DNA of 36,761 nt from Pseudomonadota bacterium (lineage in GTDB: Bacteria; Pseudomonadota; Gammaproteobacteria; Burkholderiales; Sulfuriferulaceae): assembly GCA_021782795.1 (NCBI GenBank), contig JAJXUP010000003.1:1-36761 (forward strand), written 5' to 3'. The notes below the pieces were generated by a model. The model was given only the letters and a program-made list of their open reading frames with translations. It made no database searches and was not told where the DNA came from. This document shows positions 1 through 9,262 of the stretch, one piece after another; the stretch's first letter is position 1, and every line of letters starts with the position of its first letter. A program made the position numbers and the translations under genes.

Positions 1-177
1 CAACGCCACGCCCACGAGCTTGATCTACCCGGTTTGCGCAGTTGGTCGTTGAATCGCTATCCACACGTCGTATTCTATGTGGATCACGCAGATCACATCG
101 ACGTCTGGCGCGTTTTGCATGGCATGCGGGATATCCCGACCTGGCTGCGTGACGGCGATAAAGACCCATCGCACTGA
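1..177 (+). CDS. ParE/RelE-family toxin, C-terminal fragment (5' end outside window)
   Basis: Frame 1 from base 1 reads ...LDLPGLRSWSLNRYPHVVFYVDHADHIDVWRVLHGMRDIPTWLRDGDKDPSH*; the pattern LRxW.......V.FY......I.V.RVLHGxRD is typical of ParE/RelE toxins. Confidence 0.8.
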   Translation, partial: QRHAHELDLPGLRSWSLNRYPHVVFYVDHADHIDVWRVLHGMRDIPTWLRDGDKDPSH

Positions 178-327
178 AGACCCCCATTTCACCCCGGCTG
201 CCGGGACTCCTGTCCTGCGAACATCATGTGCTGCCATTTGTGAAGGTCTGTAATGACCCAGTAAAAACCTGCTCAACTCATTGACTGTTCCCCCGAAAAA
301 CTGAAGTGGCAACGACCGGGTTCGACC

Positions 328-1260
328 ATGCTGACTGAAAAAATACGTAATCGCGAAAACGGGATCGTCCTCTACGGTATCGTTCCGCCAAAAAAAGGCA
401 CCGGAGAAGACCATGTTCGCGAGATCGCGATGAAGCATGTCGAGCGCCTGAAGCCGCTGAAAATCGACGGGCTGGTGTTATACGATATCCAGGATGAAAA
501 ATCTCGCACCGATGAGGAACGCCCGTTTCCCTTCATGGCGACACTGGATTCCTTCGCATATAGCAGAGACCACCTCAAGGAACTCGGCGTTCCCAAGATC
601 ATCTACCGCGCAGTGGGCAAGTATTCCAGGGATGAGCTCTCTGCATTTCTGACCCAGGCCTCCAGCACGGACAATGCGACGGTTTTTGTCGGCGCCGCCT
701 CCGGGGATCAGGAAGTGACGATGTCCATCAGTGATGCCTACAAACTGAAATCACAAGTCAACAAAGACTTGTTGATCGGCGGTGTCGTCATTCCGGAGCG
801 TCATCTGTCAAAGGGGGACGAACATCTCAGGGTCTTCAACAAGATCGCCCAGGGGTGTACCTTTTTTGTTTCCCAGGGAGTATACGACGTCAATGCCTCC
901 AGAAATTTTCTTTCCGACTATTACTATTACGGCAAGGAAAACAATATTCCGCTTGTACCGATCATCTTTACCCTGACTCCCTGTGGTTCGGTAAAGACCT
1001 TGCAATTCATGAAATGGTTGGGCATTGGCATCCCCCACTGGCTGGAGAATGAACTTGTTCATTCGGAAAACATCCTGGAAAAATCCGTCGACTTTTCGGA
1101 ACGGAATTTTCGTGAACTGCAGGTTTTTGCTGCAGAAAAAAACATTCCCATTGGGTGCAATATCGAAAGCGTCGCTGTTCGGAAAGTAGAGGTCGAGGCG
1201 TCGATCGAACTGCTGCGAAGGATCAATATGATGCAGCAGGTTTCCGGATCTTCGGCCTGA
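328..1260 (+). CDS. Methylenetetrahydrofolate reductase-like (MetF-fold) protein
   Basis: 310 aa ORF; GIVPPKKGTGED...DGLVLYDIQDEKSRTDEERPFPF...VFVGAASGDQ...IGGVVIPERH...FFVSQGVYD resembles divergent MTHFR-family proteins rather than canonical MetF. Confidence 0.65.
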   Translation: MLTEKIRNRENGIVLYGIVPPKKGTGEDHVREIAMKHVERLKPLKIDGLVLYDIQDEKSRTDEERPFPFMATLDSFAYSRDHLKELGVPKIIYRAVGKYSRDELSAFLTQASSTDNATVFVGAASGDQEVTMSISDAYKLKSQVNKDLLIGGVVIPERHLSKGDEHLRVFNKIAQGCTFFVSQGVYDVNASRNFLSDYYYYGKENNIPLVPIIFTLTPCGSVKTLQFMKWLGIGIPHWLENELVHSENILEKSVDFSERNFRELQVFAAEKNIPIGCNIESVAVRKVEVEASIELLRRINMMQQVSGSSA

Positions 1261-1329
1261 TCACCCCCGGTTTCAAATCTCCGTCCGGACGTTTCTCCGG
1301 CATTTTTACAGCATGCCGCACTCACGATG

Positions 1330-1347
1330 CCGGATCGTACAATCCGG
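1330..1347. other. Small inverted repeat CCGGAT-N6-ATCCGG between convergent genes
   Basis: Perfect 6-bp stem in the convergent intergenic region; no T-tract, so terminator function is uncertain. Confidence 0.3.
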
Positions 1348-1394
1348 AACTGCACACCCTATGGGCCAAACGTGACGGGCGATGCCGCACAGGC

Positions 1395-2192
1395 TCAGCG
1401 GCTGCTCCTGAACAGGATATAGGTCGCGACTACGATCAGAAACCAGGCAAAGGAACGCCTGAGCATTTCATGGGACAGCCGGTGCGACGCCCAGGTGCCG
1501 ACAAAAGTACCCAGGATCGTCATGCTGACGAAGCCTTTCATCAACGACCAGTCGATCGGCACAGCACCAAAATACCCATAGAATCCGGCATAGGCATTGA
1601 CCGCGACGATGGGAAGCGAGGTTCCCACGGCCTTTTTCATCGACAGACCGGAAAACAGCACCAGCGCGGGCACAATGAGAAAACCGCCACCCACACCGAC
1701 AAGCCCCGTGAGCACGCCCACACCCAGACCGACCAGAGCAATCTGGGCCGTGCAGTAGGAAACCCATTGCGTGCATTTCCCCAGTACGGCATCACCCTCC
1801 CCTTCGCCCACGCTGACGAATACGGAATTTGCAGGGATCGGTGCCCGCCTGAACATGCGCCAGGCTGCGGTATACATGACCAGAGCAAAAAGCGTCAATT
1901 GCCAGACGGCTGGCAGACGCACCCCGACCTTGGCACCGGCGTAAGTGCCCGCCACGCCGAAAAGCGCGAACACCGCAGCCACCGGCAGATCAAGATTGCC
2001 GCGCCGATGGTGGGTCAGCGCTGCCAGCGTGGCTGTGATTCCGACCACGCCCAGGCTCATGGCAAGCGCCGACTTGGGCGCCACATTCAACAGGTAGATG
2101 AGGGCTGGCAAGGCGATGATGGAACCACCGCTTCCCAGCAGGCCAAGAACAAAACCTGTAGCAAGGCCTGCGATGATGGCGAGCAGGTCCAC
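1395..2192 (-). CDS. TauE/SafE-family sulfite exporter-like permease
   Basis: 265 aa multi-TM protein; repeated G-rich motifs ([20 protein letters not shown] and [21 protein letters not shown]) typical of TauE/SafE. Confidence 0.85.
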   Translation of the reverse strand: MDLLAIIAGLATGFVLGLLGSGGSIIALPALIYLLNVAPKSALAMSLGVVGITATLAALTHHRRGNLDLPVAAVFALFGVAGTYAGAKVGVRLPAVWQLTLFALVMYTAAWRMFRRAPIPANSVFVSVGEGEGDAVLGKCTQWVSYCTAQIALVGLGVGVLTGLVGVGGGFLIVPALVLFSGLSMKKAVGTSLPIVAVNAYAGFYGYFGAVPIDWSLMKGFVSMTILGTFVGTWASHRLSHEMLRRSFAWFLIVVATYILFRSSR

Positions 2193-2300
2193 GAAAACAT
2201 TTTCCTTTCTGGCGATAACTCGTGCCGGGCGTGATTGCGGACCTTGGATTTAGGGAATGGCCGCAACGGAGCTTTGTTTGTCAGACCGCAATCTTCTTCC

Positions 2301-2318
2301 TGACTGTCCATTCAGTCA
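2301..2318. promoter_or_regulatory. Operator-like dyad TGACTG-N6-CAGTCA (TetR-type appearance)
   Basis: Perfect 6-6-6 inverted repeat TGACTGTCCATTCAGTCA upstream of the minus-strand TauE gene. Confidence 0.45.
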
Positions 2319-2481
2319 AGATAAATAGATATGCTGTTCGTGAAATCTTGCGACAAGGTTGCCGACAGCGCCATCGCGTCCCTGTCCACGAGTCGCCGCC
2401 GCAGCCGTTATGGGCGCTGCGGTTGCGCCATGAGACCGGGAGGCACCGTTTCGCCCTGCCCGCCCACGCCACGCGTCGGCT

Positions 2482-3408
2482 TCAACCGAAAACGGAGCGG
2501 AACACCGGCATGTGCAGGCCCCTTTCTTTTGCCTCACCAGTCCTGGGACGCACGATCACCGTACAGGTCATTCCTGCAACCAGTTGCAGACCGGCAGGCA
2601 GAGGGTCGAGACTGACTCTGACCGGGATGCGCTGGGCAAGACGCACCCAGTTGAAACTTGGATTGACGTTCGCAAGCAGCCTGACATCGCTCGGGTTGTC
2701 GCGGTCGGTGATGCCGCGCGCGATGCTCTCCACATGCCCAGACAGGCGCTGGTTCGAGCCCAGCAGACGGATTTCGGCCGGATCACCGGATCGTATCAGA
2801 CCAATCTTGTTTTCCTCGAAATAACCATAGACCCAGAATGAATTGCGGTCTATGACGGCGAGTTGCGCCGTACCGGCATGGGCAAAATCTCCGGGCCGCA
2901 CCAGCAGGTTGGAGACCCAGCCATCCACCGGTGATCGCACAGTGGTGCGTTCGAGGTCGAGTCGAGCCTGATCGCGTCTGGCGAGCGCAGCCTCATATTG
3001 CGCCCGGGCTCGTGCTGCCAGCAAACGGGCGTCCTCCCGGTTTTCCTGTGAAATCACCTGATCGTCCAGTGTGGCGCGACGCGCAGCATCCTGGGTTTTC
3101 ATCTCCAGAAACGCCTTGCTTTCCTCGACCTGCGCCTGCGCCAGCGCGAGGGCGTGGCGATAGTGCTCCGCATCGATGCTGAACAGACTGTCGCCTCGCC
3201 GCACGAACTGGTTGTCTTTCACCATGACGGCTGTGACCAGCCCGGCGACGTCCGGCGCGATGTTGACCACATCCGCCCTCACCCTGCCATCGCGTGTCCA
3301 GGGCGAGTCCATGTAGCGCACCCACAGCAGATGTCCGAGAATCAGCGCAACGATGACAAAGGACAGGGTGATCGAAATTCTGACGAAGCGTCTGTAGAAC
3401 ACTTTCAT
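2482..3408 (-). CDS. HlyD-family periplasmic adaptor (AaeA/EmrA-like)
   Basis: 308 aa; N-terminal TM, WTRDGRVRADVVNIAPDVAGLV, DQARLDLERTTVRSPVDGWVSNLLVRPGDF lipoyl/hairpin motifs. Confidence 0.92.
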   Translation of the reverse strand: MKVFYRRFVRISITLSFVIVALILGHLLWVRYMDSPWTRDGRVRADVVNIAPDVAGLVTAVMVKDNQFVRRGDSLFSIDAEHYRHALALAQAQVEESKAFLEMKTQDAARRATLDDQVISQENREDARLLAARARAQYEAALARRDQARLDLERTTVRSPVDGWVSNLLVRPGDFAHAGTAQLAVIDRNSFWVYGYFEENKIGLIRSGDPAEIRLLGSNQRLSGHVESIARGITDRDNPSDVRLLANVNPSFNWVRLAQRIPVRVSLDPLPAGLQLVAGMTCTVIVRPRTGEAKERGLHMPVFRSVFG

Positions 3409-3418
3409 CGTGTACCTT

Positions 3419-3622
3419 TCAGTAAACAGTAAGTCCGAACGCTGAAAACAGACAAGCGAACAGAGCGACCCGGAACAGCGCCGGATACCACAGATAGCGG
3501 TAGATGCCCCGATTGCCCAGCATCCGGTCCAGCATCAGGGTGATCCCCCCGGCCGCGAGGAAAGCCAGCACCAGCGAAGGGATCAGTGCGTCGAAAAATG
3601 CGATTTCCCTGGGCATGGTCAT
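3419..3622 (-). CDS. DUF1656 small membrane protein (AaeX-like)
   Basis: 67 aa, two hydrophobic segments, located between the FUSC and HlyD genes; start overlaps the FUSC stop. Confidence 0.85.
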   Translation of the reverse strand: MTMPREIAFFDALIPSLVLAFLAAGGITLMLDRMLGNRGIYRYLWYPALFRVALFACLFSAFGLTVY

Positions 3623-5721
3623 TCCATTCCGCCTGTGGCGATGCGGGCCGATTCGTCATCCTGAAGCGCGCTGCGGATGAAATGAAGCATGGTTCGCATC
3701 TCGCGTCGCGACGCTGGCGCAATGGCTGATGCATCCACGGCCGCACCGGCGGCATTTACCGCAACAATCGCCGTATCGCGTGCAGGCCCCGCCGGGGCTT
3801 CAAAATACCGCGCGATGGCTTCCAGCGCATGTTCCAGAGGAGCACATGCGCCATGCACGTTCAACTCTTTTCTCAAGGCGATGACGGCATGCCCGATTTC
3901 GAGAACAGAAAACAGCCAGTCAATCACGAGTCTGTCTTCAGGCTCGCCCATGCGTCTTGCGCTTCCTGAGCGCTGCACCAGATCGCGCGCGCCGCTTTCA
4001 AGATTGGCGCGCCTGAGCGCAAGGGGTTCGCGACAGGCGTCCACGACCAGCTTTCTCAATGCGGAAGACGTTCGCTGACGCGACCAGCCGCTGCCGCTCA
4101 GATCGATCAGCGCATACATGATGCCTGACAATAGAATGGCGAGCAGATCAGCAATGGCATCGTTTAAAAACGCAACCGGGTTCGCGTCATATGTGCTACC
4201 GAAACCGAGGCGCATCAGGAACACCATGAACATACCGGCACCGGTCACTGCCGTTTCGGGCCGTGTGGCAAGCCAGGCCGCACATATGATTCCGGGAGAA
4301 ATGGCAAGCGCAAGCATGAAAAAACCCTGCGCATCAGGCAGCACATGGAAATTGCAGTAATACGCCAGGGCCATGGCAATCACTGCGCCGGTAAAAAACT
4401 GCCGGATGGCTTTCGTCGGGGAAAAAGCGGTCGCGAACAGCGTGCTGGTGACAACGCCCAGAGTGATGGCCTCGATGCCGGAGCCCCATTCGGTAAGCAT
4501 CCAGATCGAAGCCGTTATCGCCAGCGCCAGGGCTCCGCGAACTCCGGCAAGACTGACTGCCAGCGGATCGAAATGCCTGCCCAGGTTGAAGGAAACCTGG
4601 GCTGCACCACCCTCACCCTGCCTGTTCGCAAGCGATGTATAGGTCCGGGTATAGGCCAGAAGTTCATCAACCAGGCGCAGCAGCAATTCTTTCCCTGTTT
4701 CGAAATCCATCCGTTGCGATGCGGTAATATCCGGCGGAAGCCGCGCGTCCACTGCTGAAAATCCCGATCCCAGGCTGGTGCGAAACAAAGCCAGGCGAGC
4801 TGCGACGGCAGCGGCCTCCCGCTCCGTATGAGCGACCTCGCCATCCGGGGCCACCACCTCCCCGAGATCGCGATACAGAATCCGGAGTCCGTCCTTCACT
4901 TCCTTTCGCCCGGTTTTTTCCTGGCGGCGCAGCAATTGTTCAAAGGCATGGAATGTGGTCGATACTTCCATGAATTCCGCATTGAGTTGGCCCAGGCGCA
5001 GTCGCCGGGCGCGCGACCCATCGTTTTCGAGAGCGGAAGATGCACGATAGGATTCCAGACTGAAGATGTCGCCCACAAAATTCAGCAGCATCGGTTCATG
5101 CGACGATGAAACGCCGTCTGATGCCGCATGCAAAAGCATGGTGAAGTCCCTGAACCGGCGCCTTACCGCATCGAGCATGACGTTGCCAAGGCGTTTCGCA
5201 AAAATCAGGTCGCTCACCACCGTCGCACAGAACAGGCCGATGAAGATTTCGGAAATCCGGCCCACGGCAATGTCGAAAGCGTGTTCCGGACTGGCGGCAG
5301 CCGGAAGCCCAACAATGCACAGAGTATATCCGGCGAGCACAAAGGCATAAGACTGGTGGTTGCGGTAAACCATCGATCCAGCCGTACACAGCCCGATCCA
5401 GATCGTCATGCTCAGCAGAAACAGCACCCGTTCCTGAGCAAACAGGGCGACCAGCAGCAGGGACACGCCAATGCCCGCCAGCGTGCCGATCAGCCGGTAA
5501 TAGCTCTTTGCGAAGACCATGCCGGAATGCTGCGATTGCATCACAATGGCAACCGTCATCATGGCTGTTCTGGGCTGCTGCAGCTCGAAGCGCAAGGAAA
5601 ACCACATTGCCAGCAGACAGGCCAGCAGTACCTTGAACACGTAGATGTACGCCGGCACATCCAGTTCCAGCCAGTCGCGCCAGCCCATGCGGGCGAATGC
5701 CAGCACCTGCACCCTGTTCAT
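3619..5721 (-). CDS. FUSC-family (AaeB-like) efflux protein
   Basis: 700 aa with two TM clusters separated by soluble regions; LRFELQQPRTAMMTVAIVMQSQHSGMVFAKSYYRLIGTLAGIGVSLLLVALF is typical FUSC. Confidence 0.92.
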   Translation of the reverse strand: MNRVQVLAFARMGWRDWLELDVPAYIYVFKVLLACLLAMWFSLRFELQQPRTAMMTVAIVMQSQHSGMVFAKSYYRLIGTLAGIGVSLLLVALFAQERVLFLLSMTIWIGLCTAGSMVYRNHQSYAFVLAGYTLCIVGLPAAASPEHAFDIAVGRISEIFIGLFCATVVSDLIFAKRLGNVMLDAVRRRFRDFTMLLHAASDGVSSSHEPMLLNFVGDIFSLESYRASSALENDGSRARRLRLGQLNAEFMEVSTTFHAFEQLLRRQEKTGRKEVKDGLRILYRDLGEVVAPDGEVAHTEREAAAVAARLALFRTSLGSGFSAVDARLPPDITASQRMDFETGKELLLRLVDELLAYTRTYTSLANRQGEGGAAQVSFNLGRHFDPLAVSLAGVRGALALAITASIWMLTEWGSGIEAITLGVVTSTLFATAFSPTKAIRQFFTGAVIAMALAYYCNFHVLPDAQGFFMLALAISPGIICAAWLATRPETAVTGAGMFMVFLMRLGFGSTYDANPVAFLNDAIADLLAILLSGIMYALIDLSGSGWSRQRTSSALRKLVVDACREPLALRRANLESGARDLVQRSGSARRMGEPEDRLVIDWLFSVLEIGHAVIALRKELNVHGACAPLEHALEAIARYFEAPAGPARDTAIVAVNAAGAAVDASAIAPASRREMRTMLHFIRSALQDDESARIATGGME

Positions 5722-7142
5722 CTGGCAGGTATTTCCGCCGCCCCACCACCCAGAGCGAGCATCAGATCGGCATAGGCTTCGGATGCTTCCGCATGCACTT
5801 GCGCGAGGGCCTGTTCCTGTTGCAGCACACTGTCATAAGTGTCCAGCGCGCGCAGATAATCACTCAACCCTGCCCGCTGGGCTGCAAGGGCGAATTCATG
5901 CGCTTTCCTGGCCTTTGCGAGGGCGAGATCGATCTGCCTTGCCTGCGCAGAATCCGATTGCAGTTCTGCCAGCCCGTCTGAAACCTGTTCCAGCGCATGG
6001 AGCAGCGTTTCGTTGTAGGATTCCACGGCGACATCGTAGCTGGCAGTACTGGCAGACAGTCCTGCGCGAAGACGTCCGCCATCGAAGATCGGCAGGGAAA
6101 ATGCAGGGCCGGCGCCTGCGATCAGCGCGGCATTGCTGGCGAGCTGCTCGAAACCAAGCGCCTGGAAACCGGCAAAGGCGACAAGATTGATGTTGGGGTA
6201 GAACGCCGCTCGGGCCGCCTGGATGTCGCTTTGCGCCCCCTCGATACGCCAGCGGCAGGCGATGATGTCCGGTCGCCTCCCGACGAGATTGGCTGGCAGG
6301 CTGTCCGGCAGACCCACCGGCGCATCCAGCGACATTTTCGGTCGAACAAGCGATTCTCCCGCACCTGGCCCCATGCCTGACAATGCCGCCAGCTGATGCT
6401 TGAGCACGAGCATGCGCGCATCGATCGCATCCACCCTGGCCTGCGCCACAGGCAACCGTGCCTCTGCCTCGGTGACTGCCATTTGCGTGCCCAGCCCGGC
6501 TGCCAGTCGTCGTCTTTCGATGGCAATGCGCAGATCAAGCTGTTCGAGGCGCCGCTGGGCATTTTCGCGCAGAGAAAACGCCAACGCGAGTCCGATATAA
6601 CTGCGCACCACCGCATTTTCCAGTTCCAGCCGAACCTGCTGTGCTTCTGCAGCAGAAGCATGGACGGTATCGACCGAAGATCGCCATTGGCTTTTTAAGC
6701 GCCCCCACAGGTCCAGATCATATGAAAGCGAGAACGTGGCACTGTTGTTCCAGTCAGTGTGCCCTCCCCAGGGAGGCGGGATGAATTGCAGCGCGGTAAA
6801 GCGTTCGCGCGTAGCCGATGCGTCCGCATTCACCTGCGGTGCAGTAGCGCTGGCGCGGGCATCAGCGAACGCCTGCGCCAGCGCGACGCGCGCCTTTGCG
6901 GCCCGGACGGTGGGACTGCCTGCAATGGCCTGCGTGACCAGGCCGTCCAGCTGCGGATCATGATAGATTGTCCACCAGGCGGTTTCAGGCCACTCGATGC
7001 GAGCGCTGCCCTTGATCATTCTGCCTGCATCGAGCGTATTCGCATCCTTGAGACTCGACTGCGGCACGATGGCTGGCACCCCGGCACACCCGGCCAGTAG
7101 CAGGCCGATTACCGGAAAGATTGCCTGGCGCAGCACGTTCAT
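5718..7142 (-). CDS. NodT-type RND/FUSC outer-membrane efflux lipoprotein
   Basis: 474 aa; lipobox LLLAGC, WWTIYHDPQLDGLVTQAIAGSPTVRAAKARVALAQA, LVGRRPDIIACRWRIEGAQSDIQAARAAFYPNINL. Confidence 0.93.
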   Translation of the reverse strand: MNVLRQAIFPVIGLLLAGCAGVPAIVPQSSLKDANTLDAGRMIKGSARIEWPETAWWTIYHDPQLDGLVTQAIAGSPTVRAAKARVALAQAFADARASATAPQVNADASATRERFTALQFIPPPWGGHTDWNNSATFSLSYDLDLWGRLKSQWRSSVDTVHASAAEAQQVRLELENAVVRSYIGLALAFSLRENAQRRLEQLDLRIAIERRRLAAGLGTQMAVTEAEARLPVAQARVDAIDARMLVLKHQLAALSGMGPGAGESLVRPKMSLDAPVGLPDSLPANLVGRRPDIIACRWRIEGAQSDIQAARAAFYPNINLVAFAGFQALGFEQLASNAALIAGAGPAFSLPIFDGGRLRAGLSASTASYDVAVESYNETLLHALEQVSDGLAELQSDSAQARQIDLALAKARKAHEFALAAQRAGLSDYLRALDTYDSVLQQEQALAQVHAEASEAYADLMLALGGGAAEIPAR

Positions 7143-7147
7143 GATTT

Positions 7148-7171
7148 TAGTACGGTCCCTAACTAAATGGC
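7148..7171. promoter_or_regulatory. Putative MarR operator copy 1 (TAGTACGGTCCCTAACTAAATGGC)
   Basis: 17/24 identical to the sequence at 7699-7722; contains the dyad TTTAGT(7146-7151)...ACTAAA(7162-7167); sits immediately upstream of the OMP start. Confidence 0.5.
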
Positions 7172-7183
7172 CAAAAAAAACTG

Positions 7184-7687
7184 CTATTGCATGACTTCGA
7201 CATTGGCCGCCAGCGCATTGACGCCCGCGACCAGTGAATCCCGTTCAGCTGTGCCCAGCAGCGACATCAACGCATGCACTTTCCGGTAATAGTCGGGCAT
7301 GGCCTCATCCAGCTTGATCTGTCCGCTATCAGTGAGCCTGATGAGGAATTTGCGTCTGTCGACCGGGTCTGTCAGACGCTGTACCAGACCTTCGCGTTCC
7401 AGGCCATCGATGAAGCCCGTCATGGTGGCCTTGCTCACTCCGGCCTTATCGGCCAGATCGGACGGAGACGAAGTCAGGTCATCCTGACGCATCAGCAGCA
7501 CCAGAACCCACCACCGGCCCTGAAGCAACCCATGCCGCGCAAGCAGCCTGTCGAGTGCCAGCGAAATGTCCGAGCATGCACGGAGCAGGTTGACGAAATC
7601 TGAAACAGCCCGGATATCGGCGTCGGGATAACGCTCGACAAATTTCTCCAGACTTTTCGAGGTTGGCAGTTCTTTGAGCAATAGCAT
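7184..7687 (-). CDS. MarR-family transcriptional regulator
   Basis: 167 aa; LLMRQDDLTSSPSDLADKAGVSKATMTGFIDGLEREGLVQRLTDPVDRRKFLIRLTDSG winged-helix signature. Confidence 0.93.
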   Translation of the reverse strand: MLLLKELPTSKSLEKFVERYPDADIRAVSDFVNLLRACSDISLALDRLLARHGLLQGRWWVLVLLMRQDDLTSSPSDLADKAGVSKATMTGFIDGLEREGLVQRLTDPVDRRKFLIRLTDSGQIKLDEAMPDYYRKVHALMSLLGTAERDSLVAGVNALAANVEVMQ

Positions 7688-7694
7688 GCGGAAA

Positions 7695-7724
7695 ATTATA
7701 GTACGGCTCCATATAATATGGCAA
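7695..7724 (-). promoter_or_regulatory. Sigma70-like promoter for marR overlapping operator copy 2
   Basis: Minus strand TTGCCA (7724-7719), 18-bp spacer, TATAAT (7700-7695); overlaps the TAGTACGG...ATGGC motif (7699-7722) and the perfect dyad CCATAT-A-ATATGG (7709-7721). Confidence 0.6.
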
Positions 7725-8041
7725 CAGACTATAACTCAAGTAATCAAATTTCTTGCAGGGCAACATCTTCCATCATGGATCGGCGCGCAACACGTGGATC
7801 GGTGCGCAACGACCCGGTCTACTGGCTCCCGCTCCCGTCACCCCGCTGTTTCAACGGAATGAACCTGACGCCTCCAGCCGGCTGGCGGGTCCGGACTCTC
7901 CTGTACGGCAAGCCTGACACGGCATGCGCGGCAATGCCCGGGCGGGTGCGCTGCCTGTCGCCACACACCGGTACCGGCACATTACGCATGCCCGACCGCG
8001 AAAGTTTTCTGCTGTTCCTGTGACCGGCGGTGTATTTTATG

Positions 8042-8047
8042 TATAAT
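8042..8047 (+). promoter_or_regulatory. -10 box TATAAT upstream of the DUF2846-like lipoprotein gene
   Basis: Exact TATAAT in an AT-rich stretch about 60 bp upstream of the 8107 start; no convincing -35. Confidence 0.4.
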
Positions 8048-8106
8048 AGAAAACGCAATCAACAATTGCTTTCAATTGAAAAAATATTCCAATGAAAGGC
8101 GGGGGC

Positions 8107-8553
8107 ATGAACACTCTGATATTGGCAACCTTGATGATCGCTACGCTGTCCATGGCAGGCTGTGCCTCGGTACCCATGGCCTCCGAAGCCGATGATGCAG
8201 CTGGCAAGACATTTGCAGCACCCGCGGCAGACACGGCGGGGGTGTACATTTTCCGGGACAGTTTTATGGGCAAGGCGGTCAAGCGATCGGTATCACTGGA
8301 TGGCGTTGTCCTGGGAAATACGGCAAACAAGGTGTATTTCTACAAATCCGTGTCACCCGGATCGCATACCGTATCCACAGAATCCGAGTTTGGCAACAAG
8401 TCGGTGAGTTTTCAGGCCGCTGGAGGACACAATTATTTTGTACGTCAGGTCATCGAGATGGGTGTGATTTCCGCTGCCGCGAATGTCGAGATGGTTGATG
8501 ACGCGGAAGGTGAAAAAGAAGTACTCCAATGCGATCGCGCGCAACAACAATGA
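8107..8553 (+). CDS. DUF2846-like lipoprotein
   Basis: Start at 8107 preferred over 8092 (AAAGGCGGGGG upstream); MNTLILATLMIATLSMAGCASV lipobox, then AGVYIFRDSFMGKAVKRSVSLDGVVLG...YFYKSVSPGSHTVSTES. Confidence 0.75.
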   Translation: MNTLILATLMIATLSMAGCASVPMASEADDAAGKTFAAPAADTAGVYIFRDSFMGKAVKRSVSLDGVVLGNTANKVYFYKSVSPGSHTVSTESEFGNKSVSFQAAGGHNYFVRQVIEMGVISAAANVEMVDDAEGEKEVLQCDRAQQQ

Positions 8554-8558
8554 GTTGG

Positions 8559-8583
8559 GGACGCGGTGATCAAATCCGCGTCC
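8559..8583. terminator. Hairpin between convergent genes, possible bidirectional terminator
   Basis: GGACGCGG (8559-8566), 9-nt loop, CCGCGTCC (8576-8583); perfect 8-bp stem between convergent stops; no T-tract. Confidence 0.45.
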
Positions 8584-8599
8584 TTGGCAATATCCCCGG

Positions 8600-9262
8600 C
8601 TATTCCACCCACTGCACCACTTCTTCAGCACTGCGACGGATTTTGGCAGCGGGTGACTGGACACGGTAACCAAACCCGGCCATGACCGCGAGTCCCCAGT
8701 GTTGTCGCACCATGATACCGGCATCGGCAAGCACGGTTTCGGCGGCCTCCTGCTCGAATCCCTCGACCGGGCAGGAATCGACACCGAGCATGGCCGCCAC
8801 GGTCATCATGTTGGCCAACGCGATGTACGACTGACGGCATGCCCAGTCGAACAGCGCGCGTTCGCTGTCGAGCAGATGGAAATCGTGCTCGAGGAACTTC
8901 TGGTAGGTTTTGCTGCGCAGTGCAATGCGCTCGGGCGGAAATTGCAGCACGTCACGCAACATATGCTGCACGTATTCGCCATCGGTAGTGAGTCCGTCGC
9001 GGCGGGCAAGCAGGGCGACATAGTGGCTGGCCGACGGCAACTGTTTTTGCGCGCCCCAGGTCACGGGCAGCAAGCGTTCACGCAGCGCAGCATTCTGAAT
9101 GACCACAATGCGCCAGGGCTCGTAGCCGAACGAACTGGGCGAGAGCCGGGCCGCCTCCAGAATGAGGCCGAAATCGCTGTCGCTGATGCGGCGCGCCGGA
9201 TCGAACGCCTTGCAGGCATGGCGAAAATGAAATGCGTGCAGAATGTCCTCTTGCGAAATCAT
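8600..9262 (-). CDS. Nitroreductase-family NAD(P)H-dependent oxidoreductase
   Basis: 220 aa; RHACKAFDPARRISDSDFGLILEAARLSPSSFGYEPWRIVVIQN is the nitroreductase N-terminal signature. Confidence 0.9.
   Translation of the reverse strand: MISQEDILHAFHFRHACKAFDPARRISDSDFGLILEAARLSPSSFGYEPWRIVVIQNAALRERLLPVTWGAQKQLPSASHYVALLARRDGLTTDGEYVQHMLRDVLQFPPERIALRSKTYQKFLEHDFHLLDSERALFDWACRQSYIALANMMTVAAMLGVDSCPVEGFEQEAAETVLADAGIMVRQHWGLAVMAGFGYRVQSPAAKIRRSAEEVVQWVE

Noticed and set aside
1155-2234. 359 aa plus-strand ORF opposite tauE
   Set aside because: Antisense to a clear TauE/SafE gene; low-complexity Arg/His/Gly composition typical of spurious antisense ORFs.
2331-2615. Possible remnant TetR gene downstream of the TGACTG dyad
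   Set aside because: Translations in the plus frames I checked show no TetR HTH pattern, and the region overlaps hlyD.
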